Origin: Anastrepha obliqua
Taxonomy: Eukaryota > Arthropoda > Insecta > Diptera > Tephritidae
Assembly: GCF_027943255.1 (NCBI RefSeq)
Contig: NC_072895.1
Location: 77,006,001 to 77,070,000, forward strand
Direction: 5' to 3'
DNA length: 64,000 nucleotides
Positions 32,923 to 44,882 of the stretch are shown here, piece by piece. Position numbers and translations under genes: made by a program. Within the stretch, counting starts at the first letter, position 1. Each line of letters begins with the position of its first letter. The notes under the pieces are model-generated. The model had not been told where the DNA came from. It saw nothing but the letters and a program-made list of their open reading frames with translations, and did not search any database.

Positions 32923-32942
32923 CAATCCCACTTCTGACACCA
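32923..32942 (-). promoter_or_regulatory. Retrotransposon primer-binding site, tRNA-Leu type
   Basis: The minus strand reads TGGTGTCAGAAGTGGGATTG. Its first 18 bases are complementary to the 3' end of a tRNA-Leu with CCA, as I recall the fly gene ending in CCCACTTCTGACA. It lies between the LTR and the gag start, where reverse transcription is primed. Confidence 0.6.
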
Positions 32943-33230
32943 ATACGTGTTTCTCCAGTAAAGCGTCTACTGAAAAATTCTCTGAGTTCGATTAGTGGAT
33001 TGCTAAACAAAAAATAAACTAATGGCGACATAACTTGTTTGCTTTATTTACTTTGAATGCTTATCACTTTTCTTTACGTTGACACGTGTAAAACTGAATA
33101 CGCATTTTCTGGCAATTTCAATCTCGTCATCTGGCATTCATGTTTTTTAGTATCTCATTCCTTCGGTATTGTGTCCAGACGCTTCCCGAATATTCAGTAT
33201 TCGTAAACTATTTACGACGCTGCTGCAACA
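32943..33230 (-). mobile_element. Ty3/gypsy 5' LTR, copy 2
   Basis: Directly adjoins the primer site. The far end, read on the minus strand, begins TGTTGCAGCAGCGTCG, a plausible LTR tip. Several blocks are shared with 5787-6150. No second LTR was found, so it is a truncated copy. Confidence 0.4.
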
Positions 33231-34504
33231 AGTAGTGATATATGATATTTATACAAAACCGTTTTAAGGGCAAGTAAGTAAATAAAAAAAGGGGCCAATA
33301 TGCCATACTTCTCATATACTTCTATATGCTGACATTTTTTTGTAAATCAGTGGACATTAGTAAATGTAAAATAAATTATAATTCATAATTATTTCGGCGC
33401 AAAGTATAATAATTGAAGTGATCTCGCGATATGACATTTGACAACGATTTGCGTGTCTTAAGATCAGTTGTGATTTCGGCTGAAACTACTTTGGAAACTA
33501 TCAAGTCCAAGTGGAATCGTTAAAACTCGTGTACCAAATGTTTTAGTACAACCCTTTAACTAGGACCCTCGCCCCTTTAGACACAAACACAATTCTACCG
33601 TAGATCGGATAATTACAAACTTTTATTTTGTGTATCATTCACTTGGATAGTTTTTTGTTAGTATTTAAAGTTAACCTATTCTGGCACAGTGCTATTCAAG
33701 TTACAGCACATTCCCATCTTCGGTGAGTTCCCACTATTGTTAGCGTGCTTAGTTTTTTATTTTTGGTGAGCTTATATGTATAGGCATTGAAACTCGTTTT
33801 ATGGTGTATTCCTTTACGGTTGGCTGAATTTTCAACAAGAAACTGTTTAATTGTGTGTGCGATTGTGAAAAGTGCCAATTTCGAATGTATGCAGTTTTTA
33901 AGTAAATCTTTGTACCAATGTACACATATTAAGGTGATCCGTAAATTTTAACAGTTTAGAAATATCTAAATAATAATTTAGGACACAACTTCATGTTATG
34001 TTGATATACATATGCATGTATGTACATACATATTTTAATTAAACTAAAGGGATTCATTATTCAATACGAAAAACTATAAATATGAGTAATGGGTATAAAT
34101 ATGGACACAAAGGAGACATTATTGATACGAGCACAAACATTTCCGTACCAATTTATTCAGGAAGAGAAGTACTTTATAGCCGATTTCGAGCTCCACTTAT
34201 TTCTATCCTTTCAGTGAGACATATTCTTGAAGCAATAATTGGTTTGATCCTGGAAATTTTCGTACTTTATAACAGAACTTTTTTCTGCTGATGGATTTCT
34301 GATGATGGATATGGATTTGCGATCGCACAAAGAAACATTGCCAGGGAAAGGGGAAAAAAAGTAAAAAACTTATCCATAAGAAGAAAAGCAAGTTGCTGAA
34401 AAAACAAATACAGCAAATAGAGACAAGTGGTCCAGGTAGCGTGAGAATATTTCACTCGAAAATAAAGCACCCCAGGTCAGAGTACATACCTAGACTAAAC
34501 ACAT
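33231..34504. other. sns-region intron sequence without assigned features
   Basis: About 1.3 kb, AT-rich, only short open frames with no family motif. Confidence 0.4.
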
Positions 34505-35860
34505 GTAAGGGTGCAGGGCAACACTATATCTGAAGAAGAAAAAGTTCTCACAAGATGGAAAAGATATGTACTTTCAGGACCTCCTAAATAATAAAAACGA
34601 TGGCATTGAGAGCAACAGCATTCCGTCTAGCGCAATTCAATCAGCATAAATTTTGGTTGAACCACCCTCAATTGATGAAATTTGTCTTGCGCGCAAAAAG
34701 TTCAAAAATGGAAAAGCAAATGGGAAAGATGGAATAACTGCAAAACTCATCAAAAATGGATCAACGGAACAACAAAACATATATGGGAATCTGAGATTAT
34801 ACCAAGAGAATGGCAGACTAGCATAAGAAAGGTGGCAGACGAGACTGCAACAATTATCACGGAATTTCGTTATTAAGTACAGCAAATCCTCATGAAAGTT
34901 CTACACCAGAGATTGAATGCGTAAATATTACGCGAGTACCAATGTGCCTGCATTCCCTCTTTATAGATTTTGCGAAAGCGTTCGATAGTACTGACAGAGG
35001 CAAAACTGAATACGTGCAACGCCTACGAGAAATACCAACCGAATACAGGACCTACTCTAAAGTTCTCTTACAAGATAAAGCTTCTGATTTATTCAGAGTT
35101 GAAATGGGAGTATGGCAGGGAGACGCGTTGTCTACGCTTGTGTTCAATCTGACCTTAGACTATGTAATTAAAGATGTTCCATGACCATTAGACCATATTC
35201 GCCAAAATTTCCCAAATATAAGGCTTTGCAGATGGCCTGGCCTTCCTTGTTAGAAATATGAATATTCTAAAAGAAATATTCCATACACTCCAAATAAAAG
35301 CAAAATTTTTTGAATTAAAGATCAATGAAAGCAAAACGAAATACCTCACAAGACTTAACACGGCGAGAAAAGAGTCAGATCTTATAATTAGTGATCATAC
35401 ATTTGAAAATGTGGATCAAATTAAATATTTAGGACTGTTTCTCAGTAGAATAGATGGTACAACGATTGCTACCCAAGAACGTGCGCAGGCTGCAAACAGA
35501 GCATATTTTTCCACGTTAAACTGTTAAAAAGCAAGCTCTTGAGTAAAAGAACGGAAATCAAAATATATAAAACACTAATTCGTCCAGATATGGATGTGAA
35601 ACGTGAACACTGAAAGCAGATGCAATTACACAATTAAGCATATTGGAAAAAAAATACTGGATCCATTACGAGATGAAAAAGATCAGATCAGATATAATAA
35701 CGAGGTAGAAGTATTCCTACAACGTGAAAAAGCCGTCCGGTTTTTTAAATCGCAGCGCATTCGATGGCTAGGACACGTTTGCAGGATGACAGATGAAATA
35801 ATACCTCGCAGCTGTAGTGGTGTGCATGGTGGTGATGAACTTTTTTTATTTAATATAATC
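34505..35860 (+). pseudogene. RTE-like LINE reverse transcriptase remnant
   Basis: Plus strand. The linker has KVLTRWKRY, then the RT start is KKFKNGKANGKDGITAKLIK (34698). Next is motif A (SLFIDFAKAFDS, 34954) and then GVWQGDALSTLVFNLTLDYV (35107). The palm motif has become FADGLAF (normally F/YADDL). This is followed by ELKINESKTKYL (35311) and IKYLGLFLS. The C-terminal RIRWLGHVCRM is near 35758. The second catalytic aspartate of the YADD box is glycine. Several frame changes confirm a dead copy. Confidence 0.65.
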
Positions 35861-36109
35861 TTTGTCAACTTCAGTACCCTTACCCACTTATAATTTTATA
35901 CCGTATCTGTAATTACAATATTTACCAGAAGCTCTGTGAAATACTATTCCTCAGTTTTTTCTTGAATTGTGATATTTAAACACCTTCTTTTCTTCGCCTT
36001 CTTCGTTCGTACTTCTATGCCTCTGTGAATGTTAAGGAAAACTAAACCATTTAATCTTTGTTCCCACATTTAAAAAATGCATTTAAAGACATACATACAT
36101 ATAGTATTA

Positions 36110-36400
36110 CAGTCGAGTCTCGATAACCCGCTAAATCGAAAATCGCGATAAATCGAAAAAAAATCTATCCCCTTGAAAAAAATTCGTTAATTTGTAAAAA
36201 TTCCATACATTTTGCTCCCCTCGTTAATTCATAGTCTTTTTCACAACTCATAGAATATTAAACCTCTTATAAATTGAAATTTTGTTTTCGTAACCTCTTA
36301 TAATTCGTATTGCAATTTAAAACTTTTTGTCGTTAAATTACCGTTGCATTTTGCAAACAGTTATGGCGCCTTAATGTCGCTGTGCATGTTGAATTTTGCG
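36110..36400. mobile_element. Possible pogo/Tigger-type element end
   Basis: After a TA comes CAGTCGAGTCTCGATAACCC followed by text alternating GATAA and CGAAAA, as in pogo/Tigger ends. No transposase and no opposite end were seen. Confidence 0.35.
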
Positions 36401-36479
36401 CTTCTCACACTGTTTTCGTTTAGTTTGTCGAGTTTTATTCTAAAAACAAATTTTAATCATCAAAAATCACTATATTGTT

Positions 36480-37437
36480 TTTCAAAATATTCTCCATGAA
36501 GATCTATACACTTTTGCATGCGTTTGAACCAATTGTCGAAGCACTTTTGCCACTCTGAATGAGGTACCTCCAAAACATGCATTCTGAATGCCGCAACCGC
36601 TTCTTCAGGTGTCGAAAAACGTTGACCTCTCAGTTTGTTTTTTACTTACGGGAATAAAAAGAAGTCATTCGGTGCCAAGTCAGGACTATACGGCGGATAA
36701 CCCATTAATTCGATGTTTTGGGTGCTCAAATATGCAGTTGTTTGAGCCGATGTGTGAGAGCTCGCATTATCCTGTTGAAGAGTGATCCGTCTTTGGCGAT
36801 TGGTTTTCCTAATTTCTTGGAAGACAACTGGCAAACAAATGGTTGTGTACCACTCAGAATTTACTGTTCTGCGTTGTTCTAGTGGTACGGTTGCGACATG
36901 TCCAGTTTTTCCGAAAAAACAGGCGACCATTTGCTTGGAAGTGCTTCGTGCGCGAACAACTTTTGTTGGATTTGGCTCATCTTGAAACACCCATACAGTC
37001 GACTGCTGTTTACTTTCGGGCTCATACGCGTAAATCCATGATTCATCACCTATCATGATGTCATAGACGTGTTTCGAAGCCCCGCGATCGTATTTTTTGA
37101 GCATTTCCTTCGACCAATCGGCACGAGCCTTTTTTTGAGCGATTGACAAATTGTGTGGGATCCAACGCGAACAAATTTTTTTGACAGTCAAATGTTTATG
37201 CAATATTGAATGTATGCTGGTCCCACTAATGCCTAAGATTATCTCAATCTCACGATAGGTCACATAACGATCATGCAATATCAGTTCGCGCACAGCATCA
37301 ATGGTTTTCGGAACAACAACTGATTTTGGACGACCTTCACGAAATTCGTCTTGGAGTGAACTACGACCACGATTGAATTCACCATACTATCGATAAACAC
37401 TGGTCCTTGATGGAGCTTCATCCCCAAAAAATGATGT
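36480..37437 (-). pseudogene. mariner (DD34D) transposase, nearly full length
   Basis: The minus strand from 37437 starts at FGDEAPSRTSVYR, a stop, YGEFNRGRSSLQDE. An open frame from 37293 to 36646 follows with DRYVTYREIEIILGISGTSI (second HTH), MIGDESWIYAYEP, LQQDNASSHTS and PPYSPDLAPNDFFLFP. The last two aspartates are 34 residues apart. A frameshift at about 36646 precedes a C-terminal piece on to 36480. The extreme N-terminus is missing: it begins within a second mariner (see 37438). The catalytic residues themselves are intact. Confidence 0.75.
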
Positions 37438-37985
37438 TGGTTCCAGAAGTTCATAATAAACAATACCGGCCATATCCCACCAAATAGTTCTCCTGTCTCC
37501 TGTCCTTCTTGTGGTGAAGGCCATCTCTAGGGTTCGGTTCTGGTGTTTCATCTTTATCTAACCACTGGCGTTTGCGAACAGGATTATTGTAAAGGACCCA
37601 TTTTTCATCACCAGTAACGATACGGTTCAAAAAACTTTCATTTTCAAGCCGTTGCAGCAGCTGAGAACACACATTCACTTTCTGCTGAAGGTTGGCAACG
37701 GAAAGTCTATGCGGAACCCATTTTCCCAGCTTTGAAACCTTTCCCAACTGAACCAGGTGCCTGTGAACTGTTCCATGCGATGAATTTAACCTCTGAGCTA
37801 TCATATCGACTGTCAAATTTGGCTCAGCTTCCACGAGTTCGAGCAAGGCTTCGGAGTTAAAGACTTCAGGACGACCAGCGCGCGGGGCAACTGAAAACCA
37901 CTTTTGCGCAGTCCTTACACTCACGGTATTTCTGCAGCAGCAATCGTTGCATTTTTACCACTTTTATAAAAAAAATATACCTCTT
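37438..37985 (-). pseudogene. Second mariner transposase, N-terminal part, fused to the first
   Basis: Minus strand. NATIAAA-like pieces near 37950 are followed by SVRTAQKWFS, then an open frame with APRAGRPEVFNSEALLELVE, DMIAQRLNSSHGTVHRHLVQ, WVPHRLS and NRIVTGDEKWVLYNNPVRKR (first aspartate). It continues to WLDKDETPEPN, then after a frame change GIWPVLFIMNF, and stops where the other mariner begins at about 37437. The two proteins are different lineages. The second and third aspartates of this one are absent. Confidence 0.7.
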
Positions 37986-39847
37986 ATACGCGTTCGAAGA
38001 TTCCATTTTATTTTTTAACAACACGTGCTTCTATCCCCGATTAAAATCACTTGTTGAATGCACAATATATCAAAGAAAATATAAATAGTTCCATTATATT
38101 CTGCGAATAATTTTTTGTATACAAAAATCGTACAAAAGTGAAATTATGGGTAAAATACGTACGAACTTATGAACTGACCTGATATTCACCCGTATTTCTC
38201 TCATATCTCTAAATATCACACTTAAAAGAAACGCTGCAATGTCGGCGGCGCTGCCAAAAACCATTTTATTATGAAAAGTGTCATCTTTCTTATTAGCAAC
38301 CATGAGTTCTTCAAAAAAATCTCTCCCGAACAACATCAAACCTTCTGGACTTCAAGAAATGTACCATTAAGTTCTACTATAGAAGTCTGAGGGTAGAAAT
38401 CGTATTGGAACTTGTTTTATTCATAACATTTTCGATAAATCATACATCAAAAATTTTTAAAATTTTAGTCCTCTTCGGCAGACATCCTGGAGACATACTG
38501 TTATAATTATTAATGTGCGTTCGTGTTGAGTTACCAGTGCTGGACAGTGTAATAATTATTTAACAAGTCTGATTCATACCAAATTTCATCTTTCTACTCT
38601 AGTGGTTTAGGCTGTGCGTTGTTGATGGTCAGCCAGACAGTTTCTTGGGAAGGCGTTCATCCAAACGAATTTTTTATTATATTTGAGTGATTTGAAACAG
38701 AATAATTTCTATACGATCATGAATTTGTTGAAATGATCATCTGTGGCGTTTTTAATGGGTTCAGCGCAACGCTCGGTATTGGTAATTGTCTTTACGTCCG
38801 CCGAGAAAACCAAAAGCGCTATTGATTTTACAAATCTAGTGACTGTCAATATAGATTTTTCCGTATACTTCAAAAGATTGGTACGAGTATTGTGTTATAT
38901 TATTCAACATTGTGAATACAAGGCGAACCATGCTCTCTCTTGACTTTTCTTTGATTATCGGCGATCAAATCACGTTATCCATCAGATTCTTAACAGCGAG
39001 TCTTGTGTCAAGCCGGCCAGGAGGTTCATGGTATGTCTATAGAGATTCTGATTATTACGGAAATCTCGAGTGCCTCCAATGTCCATTTGTACGCCATCAC
39101 ACAAACACACCTAGTACTATAGTAGGTTACTTTCGACATTGATGAGCTTTGAAAAATGTACTTCTCACATTACGCTTAAAAGATATATAATTTCATATTT
39201 AGTTTCACACCCCTTCCCCCTGGGAATAAAATGTTCCCCCGTAGAGAATAAAATTTACAAAATTGTTGTAAGCTTTTTTCGTTCACCCTATTCTATTATT
39301 ATATATTTATTCATATTTAATATTTAAACAAACAACTACTGCAATATGCACGTCAAAAGTAGAGAAACGGCGAATCGAAAGTAGCTAATAAATTAACCTT
39401 CAAACCAGCGATATCCAGTCCGCCCACGTTTTAGCTTATTTAGTTTGCTTTTGTATTGAGCTGACGTTATTATTGGTCTCCCTATGCTCATTCAGAAGAA
39501 ATCACACAAACAATTCTGTTTCGATTTAGGCAGTTACAACCCAAAAAAATATAACCTGATAATGATAATACCCTTTGTTTTTAATGTTTTATTCATTTTA
39601 TAGTTTGTAATGTTTACTTGTTCATTTGCAGTTTATAATCATCGCCAAATACTATAATATGTTCGCAATTGGGGTATTTAACATAACCTAAAATAAAAAT
39701 TAAATTTTCTTAAAATGCTACTAATCAGGTAAAAGTTCAAAATTTTCACTCTTTCAAACGTAATGTTGAGTGTTGTCCAGCTAATTTTAGTTTATCTGTG
39801 TACATAACTCTGACAAAATAGTTTTGCAAAAATTTAAAAATTAATTT
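37986..39847. other. Unassigned sequence
   Basis: About 1.9 kb. Some parts (38480-38940) have a coding-like composition, but no frame could be matched to a known element or exon. Confidence 0.35.
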
Positions 39848-40376
39848 AATATAAATGGTAATAAGTTTCTGCCCTCGTAAAAGAGGTGTCACTGCTGGTG
39901 ATTTGAAGATGTATATGTGAGGTCTCGATCGCAGTAGTTGACATTCGTTTGAAACGTAAAGATTCTTTTTTATGTGACGTCAAAAATGTCTACGTTCGTC
40001 CCGATAAATCAGCATTTGCGGGAAGTCATGCTTCATTATTACCTTTTAAAGAAAAGTGAAGCTAAAACGTGTCATATATTGATCAATATTTACGGTAATT
40101 ACGATCCATCAAATACACGATCCACTTTCAAAGTGGCAATTTCGACCTGAGTGATAAAGATCGCGTTTGGTACATCAATTGAATAGGAGGGATATCCAGA
40201 GACGTTTGGTGACGTGTGAGATGTTTCTTGAACGGCAGAAAAGAAAAGGATTTCTGCATCGCATCGTCACTGGGGATGAAAAATGGATATATTTTGATAA
40301 CCCTAAGCGTCGAAAATGTTGGAGCCTGCCAGGTGAACCAGGTCGATCGGCAGCGGAAAAAAATATTCATGCTTAA
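39848..40376 (+). pseudogene. mariner remnant with internal deletion
   Basis: The leader (39848-39985) is shared with the minus-strand fragment at 9347-9640. The transposase start is MSTFVPINQHLREVMLHYYL (39987), decaying after TFKVAIST. Then, after a deletion, INLNRRDIQRRLVTCEMFLE and RQKRKGFLHRIVTGDEKWIY follow, with the first catalytic aspartate near 40276. It ends in a stop after AAEKNIHA. The remaining catalytic half is missing. Confidence 0.6.
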
Positions 40377-40387
40377 AATTTTGCATC

Positions 40388-41066
40388 TAGTGTAATTACT
40401 CTAGACCTAAGCGTAACTTAAGCTTCTTAAGAGCAACCTGCGAAATGGAAAGCATGACTAAATAATTACTCTAGACTTAAGAAACTTAGATCTGTATTCT
40501 TAATTTACATAAATTCCAGCGGTAGATAATCATGCTGCCATGTGACTAATTTCTTTTTAGTTCAATAAGCCTTAAAAAATGTTTATGATATTAATTTTAA
40601 TGTTAGGTGTTTGGCCAAGCTCCTCCTCCTATTTGTGGTGTACGTCTTGATGTTGGAGGGACTATGAGCGACCTACTCCCAATGGCAAATGGTTTTTATG
40701 AGGAGCTTTTTCATGGCAGAAATACTCTCGGAGGTTTGTCATTGCCAGCTGAGGGGCGACCGCTATTAGAAAAAACCTTTTTCTGTTATTTGATGTTCAT
40801 GCACCAACCCATTCGGGTACGGTAGCCACCAGCGGCAGTAAATCAGCTAAGGTAGAGCAGGCGACCAGGCTTAGAATTAGGATCGAGTTACAGAAGGTAG
40901 AGATTACTTTTTGCTATAAGCTCAATAAAACTGAGCATAAAAACGTATTAAAAACTTGTGTGCCTTTATTAAGTTAACATTAGACTCTACACTTAAGTCA
41001 GCTTGAGAACTGGAGTTTAAGTTCTTAGGTACCTTAAGTTAAGTTACGTCTAGAGTAATTACACTA
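40388..41066. mobile_element. MITE with inverted TAGTGTAATTACTC ends, containing a SINE
   Basis: The left end TAGTGTAATTACTCTAGACC and the right end, inverted, TAGTGTAATTACTCTAGACG agree over the first 19 of 20 bp. A second copy of AATTACTCTAGACTTAAG lies at 40463, near the left end. The interior is non-coding except for a SINE fragment at 40605-40835, which is probably a later insertion. Confidence 0.55.
40605..40835 (-). mobile_element. SINE copy, reverse orientation, with deletion
   Basis: GTGTTTGGCCAAGCTCCTCC, ATGAGGAGCTTTTTCATGGC and GGCGACCGCTATTAGAAAAA follow the SINE body. The B-box is missing and the A-box side CACCAACCCATTCGGGTACG remains. The open frame 40607-40825 is a by-product. 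Confidence 0.65.
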
Positions 41067-41345
41067 TAGTGCCTCCCATTTGAGAACCATACTTAAACTT
41101 TCTATATACAAATCAAATTTAAAACTACTTTAGAATATAAGGCCATAGTCTAAACACCAAGGAAGAACGGAACTGTCTGAAATATACATACAGTTTGTCA
41201 AGAATATCTTTGCATAGTGAAGAAAAATTTTAAATTTTATCTTTGATCGAGAATTCCAACAACAAATAAAAAAGCAAACAAAAAATGTATACACACATTC
41301 CATTACTGTACTTGTCTACGACTATTAGGCATCAACAGTTATTAA

Positions 41346-43671
41346 GGGGGTAGTATGGTTAATTCGGTGTAAAACAAGCATATTTTTCGAAATTTTTTTT
41401 TGTCGACACAGTTGATTTATTCAAAATTTTAAAATTACTTCATTATAAAGTCATATTTAAAGAATATTGTGTGAAATTTTCATTGAATTTTATGAAGAAA
41501 TGAGTTTGTGGCAGCGAATCTTCGCGGACGTCTCATAAAAAAGTTTTAATACGGTGTACCTCAGAACTCATTACTGGATCAACTAAAATCAAAAAACCAA
41601 ATTGATTTCATCAGCTAATAAAGTTTCGCAGGTAACAACGTCGAATTTTTTTTTTTTTTTTTTTTTAATTTTTTAAAGCGCTTTGAAGTCAAAACACCGA
41701 TTTTTCATAAAAAAAACTTGAAAACTTTGTTGTTTTAAAATATGACAAAATTAAAAAAAAAAAAAAAACTCGACGTCATTACCTCGTGAATAAAGTAAAG
41801 AAACAAAAAAACCAAATTTGAAAAGAATCGGTGCAGTAGATATGAATCTACAGTGGACACCGACCGTAAAAAAGGCAAGTGTGAGAAAAACGCGTTTAAA
41901 GATTTGTGAAGATTTTTACACTCTAAGACGAACATTTTTTGTTGTTTACTTACATTGAATCATCGATGCCAGCTCCATAAAGCAAAGGGCTTTCACTCAG
42001 GATGTCTAGAGCATCCTTTTGTTCTTGTCGACGTTGAATTCTTGCTTCCTTGGTTACTTGTTCAGCTTCTAGCTCCGCTCGATTTAGTCGATCGCTGTTA
42101 ATTCTCTGCACCCATTCATGAGAACTTGTCCCTGTTTTGACTCCCATCTTTTGCAAAAATGCCAGCAAAGTAAAAGAGCCTTCATTAAAAGTACAGGCTG
42201 ATACATTTGCAGCAATTTCAACAATACTTGAAGAGCCATTGACAATTTTCGGACAAATTTTCCTAATGAGTTGGTTGAGGCTCTCATTGTTGTTTTGAGT
42301 AAAGCCTCCAACACATCGCTCCAGAAGTGCGTCCTTACTCAAGTCCTCATGCGATATTTCACTCCATTATTCATTGAACGTTGAAACATAGTTTTTATTG
42401 CGTCAACTTCCAAATTTTCAGCGGATCCAGTATGGTTAGCATGGCATTTTCCTTCATTTACATGGGATTCATACCATTCTTCAAACTCTGCAGAATCTAA
42501 TTTATTTTCCCAAGTTGTACAATTCTGACAGTAAGAACTTTTAACGAAAATGTCCAGGACTTTTCCGGTGTAATGCCCGATCAAGGAAGCCACGCCATAT
42601 AATGAAGAGAACCCTCGTTTTTGCCAGGTTCCATCACCTGATACATTTAACTCATCTGTATCCTCGATATTATTCGCTTCAGACGTTGCTTTCTTCTCTT
42701 CTTGTACAGCCGAAACAAGAAATTTACTAGTCACATCTGCTATAACGTAGGACATTTTTTTTACATATGAGCTGTACGTTGCTTTTGATAAAAATGAGCT
42801 TGCTAAATCCATAAGGCCACAAAACTTTTCACAGCCAGCTAATCCCAAACCTAACATTCGCATCACAAAACAAAACCGATAGTTTATTTCATAAGGACCT
42901 GATTGAATCCTTTCTGAAGACGGAATAAATCGAGGCTGTTTACATTTTTCACATGAAACTTTAATATTGAAGGCCTTCTTTTTTGCAGGATTGAAAATTA
43001 ATTGTTCCATCACACTTCACACACTTCACTAAAGTTGAAATTGTCGAAAAAACCAGCATAAAATCGACGATACGATAATGTTTTTCGAAATCTTCTGCCA
43101 CGTCCAGAGACGTGTTCATCTTAATTTTTTTCGCTGATGCGCTGTTTGCTATTATATCCTCCTTCTTTCGTTTATGGGGAGGTACTCGTTTTTTAGGTCT
43201 ACATAATTTTGACTGGGTATTTTCCCGATCTTCTCGGCAAATTTTTTTTGGCATTTTTAAAAAAATAAATGTAAAATTATAGTAAAAACTGAAACAAAAA
43301 TTCACTGCACGTGTACAACTGCTCGGTAGAACGGACAATTTTCAACTAAATGTTCTTTTCAACATAGCATTCGAACACACAGGTACGCGAATTTGTACAC
43401 GTAGGTCTATCGATAGGAAGATGGTAACGATGATTTGGCAAAAAGAACGGAGCAGCTACAAGAAAATTCATAAACAGGTCGCTTTTGTTTGCGCTGTTAG
43501 GTAGCTATTTTCGGCAGCGTGAAATCCGGTTGGAGAGGTAGAGACTTAATCCTTTGTGTCTTTGTCAATTTTACTCTAATGCACTTCAAACTTTCACACA
43601 ATAATCTTAAGATGTTATAGAATAATTAAAAAAAAAAAAAAATGAAAAAAAGAAAATACCATACTACCCCC
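41346..43671 (-). mobile_element. Kolobok-like DNA transposon with TTAA target duplication
   Basis: 2326 bp flanked by TTAA (41342-41345 and 43672-43675). The inverted ends GGGGGTAGTATGGT are identical for 14 bp. The inverted right arm of the host Tc1-like element preserves the empty site (one TTAA at the matching position), so the duplication is demonstrated within the window. TTAA targets are typical of piggyBac and Kolobok elements. The protein inside is not piggyBac. Confidence 0.75.
41950..43254 (-). pseudogene. Kolobok/Mutator-like-domain transposase, internally deleted
   Basis: The minus-strand start is at 43254 (MPKKICREDRENTQSKLCRP), with a basic region and then CVKCDG. After a frameshift near 42990 comes a second cysteine pair (VSCEKCKQP), followed by GLAGCEKFCGLMDL and the signature NVSGDGTWQKRGFSSLYGVA (near 42635). 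HTGSAENLEVDAIKTMFQRS follows near 42420. The reading then jumps to LLERCVGGFTQNNNESLNQL and IRKICPK (42300). In relatives I remember a GDGDSK and a K-E-H-K block between these parts; that core is deleted here. It ends at 41950. I know this protein family as Mutator-like-domain or Kolobok proteins of arthropods; the name is moderately certain. Confidence 0.6.
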
Positions 43672-43913
43672 TTAAATAAACACACACATTACAAAAACTA
43701 CAACAAAAAAAGATGTTTACTCTATTTAAAAAGTGTCAAAAAAATCTTTGCATAACTTATGAAAACAACAAAAAATGCAGTTATTTTCCGCGAATTTCAT
43801 TCATTTGGGTGTTTTTGCAAATGGTATGGAATGTGAAAGGTGTAAGAAATTATTTAGTTATAAAGTGATTGTCTTCAGTGCTACAAGTGATCTCAGATTT
43901 GAATAAAAAAAAA

Positions 43914-44882
43914 ATGCCAGGAAAACGAGTTTCAAAAAATAGTATTCAATTAGTGTATTTTAATCACTACAAAGGCAAATCAGCCAGAGAAATCGCGATA
44001 TGTTCTCCCCCGTGTTGAAAATGAAGAAACACTCGTATTGAAAGGATCTACAGACAGACCAAAAAACGTGACGCAACGAATTGATCGTAAAATTACTAAA
44101 ACTATTTATAATAGCCCGCAAAGCAGTACAAGAGGATTAGCTCTTCAAGTGAAAAAGACTCCGGGTTAAGAGTTTCTCATGAGACTGTTCGGTGTTGCAA
44201 AAACACAAATATTCTTCAAGAGTGGTTAGGAAAAAACCCCTGATATCAGCACAAAACGTTGATAAAAGATTGCGATTTGCCACCGCGCACATATCACTTC
44301 CCACAGAGTACTGGGATGTCGTTATTTTCTCAGATGAGACGAAAATGATGCTCTACTACCTCTCACAGCACTACAAAACAAAAAAATTATCCCTACCGTA
44401 AAGTTTGGAAAACTGTCAGTAATGGTTTGGGGTTGTATATCAACAATGGGAGTGGGTGAAAGCAAAATTTTGGACGAAATAATGTCCAAAGAAGTATATC
44501 TTGATATTTTAAAAAACGAATTGACTTCCAGTATTAGAAAATATGGCTTTGTTGACCCGGAAAATTCGAACAAATTTAAATACAAATACTATCAAGATAA
44601 TGATCCCATACATAAATCTTATTTATGCAGGTCCTGGTTACTCTACAACTGCACCAAAGTTATTGATACTCCCGCCCAAAGTCCCGATATTAACCCAATC
44701 GAAAATTTGTGGGCTGATTTAAAAAGAAAAAGGTCGCCAACTATTAAAACTGAATTAATAAGATTCATCAGAGAAGAGTGGGGAAAATAACATTGGAATA
44801 TGATATTTCGAAACTAATGAAATCAATGCGAAGTCGTCTTCAAGCGGTAATTGATGCCCAAGGAGGACATACAAAATATCAA
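43914..44882 (+). pseudogene. Tc1-like transposase, frameshifted
   Basis: The start is MPGKRVSKNSIQLVYFNHYK at 43914. The DNA-binding region breaks near 44000 and resumes with RGLALQVKKTPGLRVSHETV (44130). The catalytic domain has VIFSDETKM (44320), SVMVWGCISTMGVGESK (44420), YYQDNDPIHK (44587) and SPDINPIENLWADLKRK (44680), with DD34E spacing. The end is IDAQGGHTKY near 44870 after a frameshift at 44785. All three catalytic residues are present, but three or more frame changes make it inactive. Confidence 0.75.

Noticed and set aside
41640..41770. Poly-T and poly-A runs as an inverted repeat
   Set aside because: Simple homopolymers inside the Kolobok-like element; inversion is trivial.
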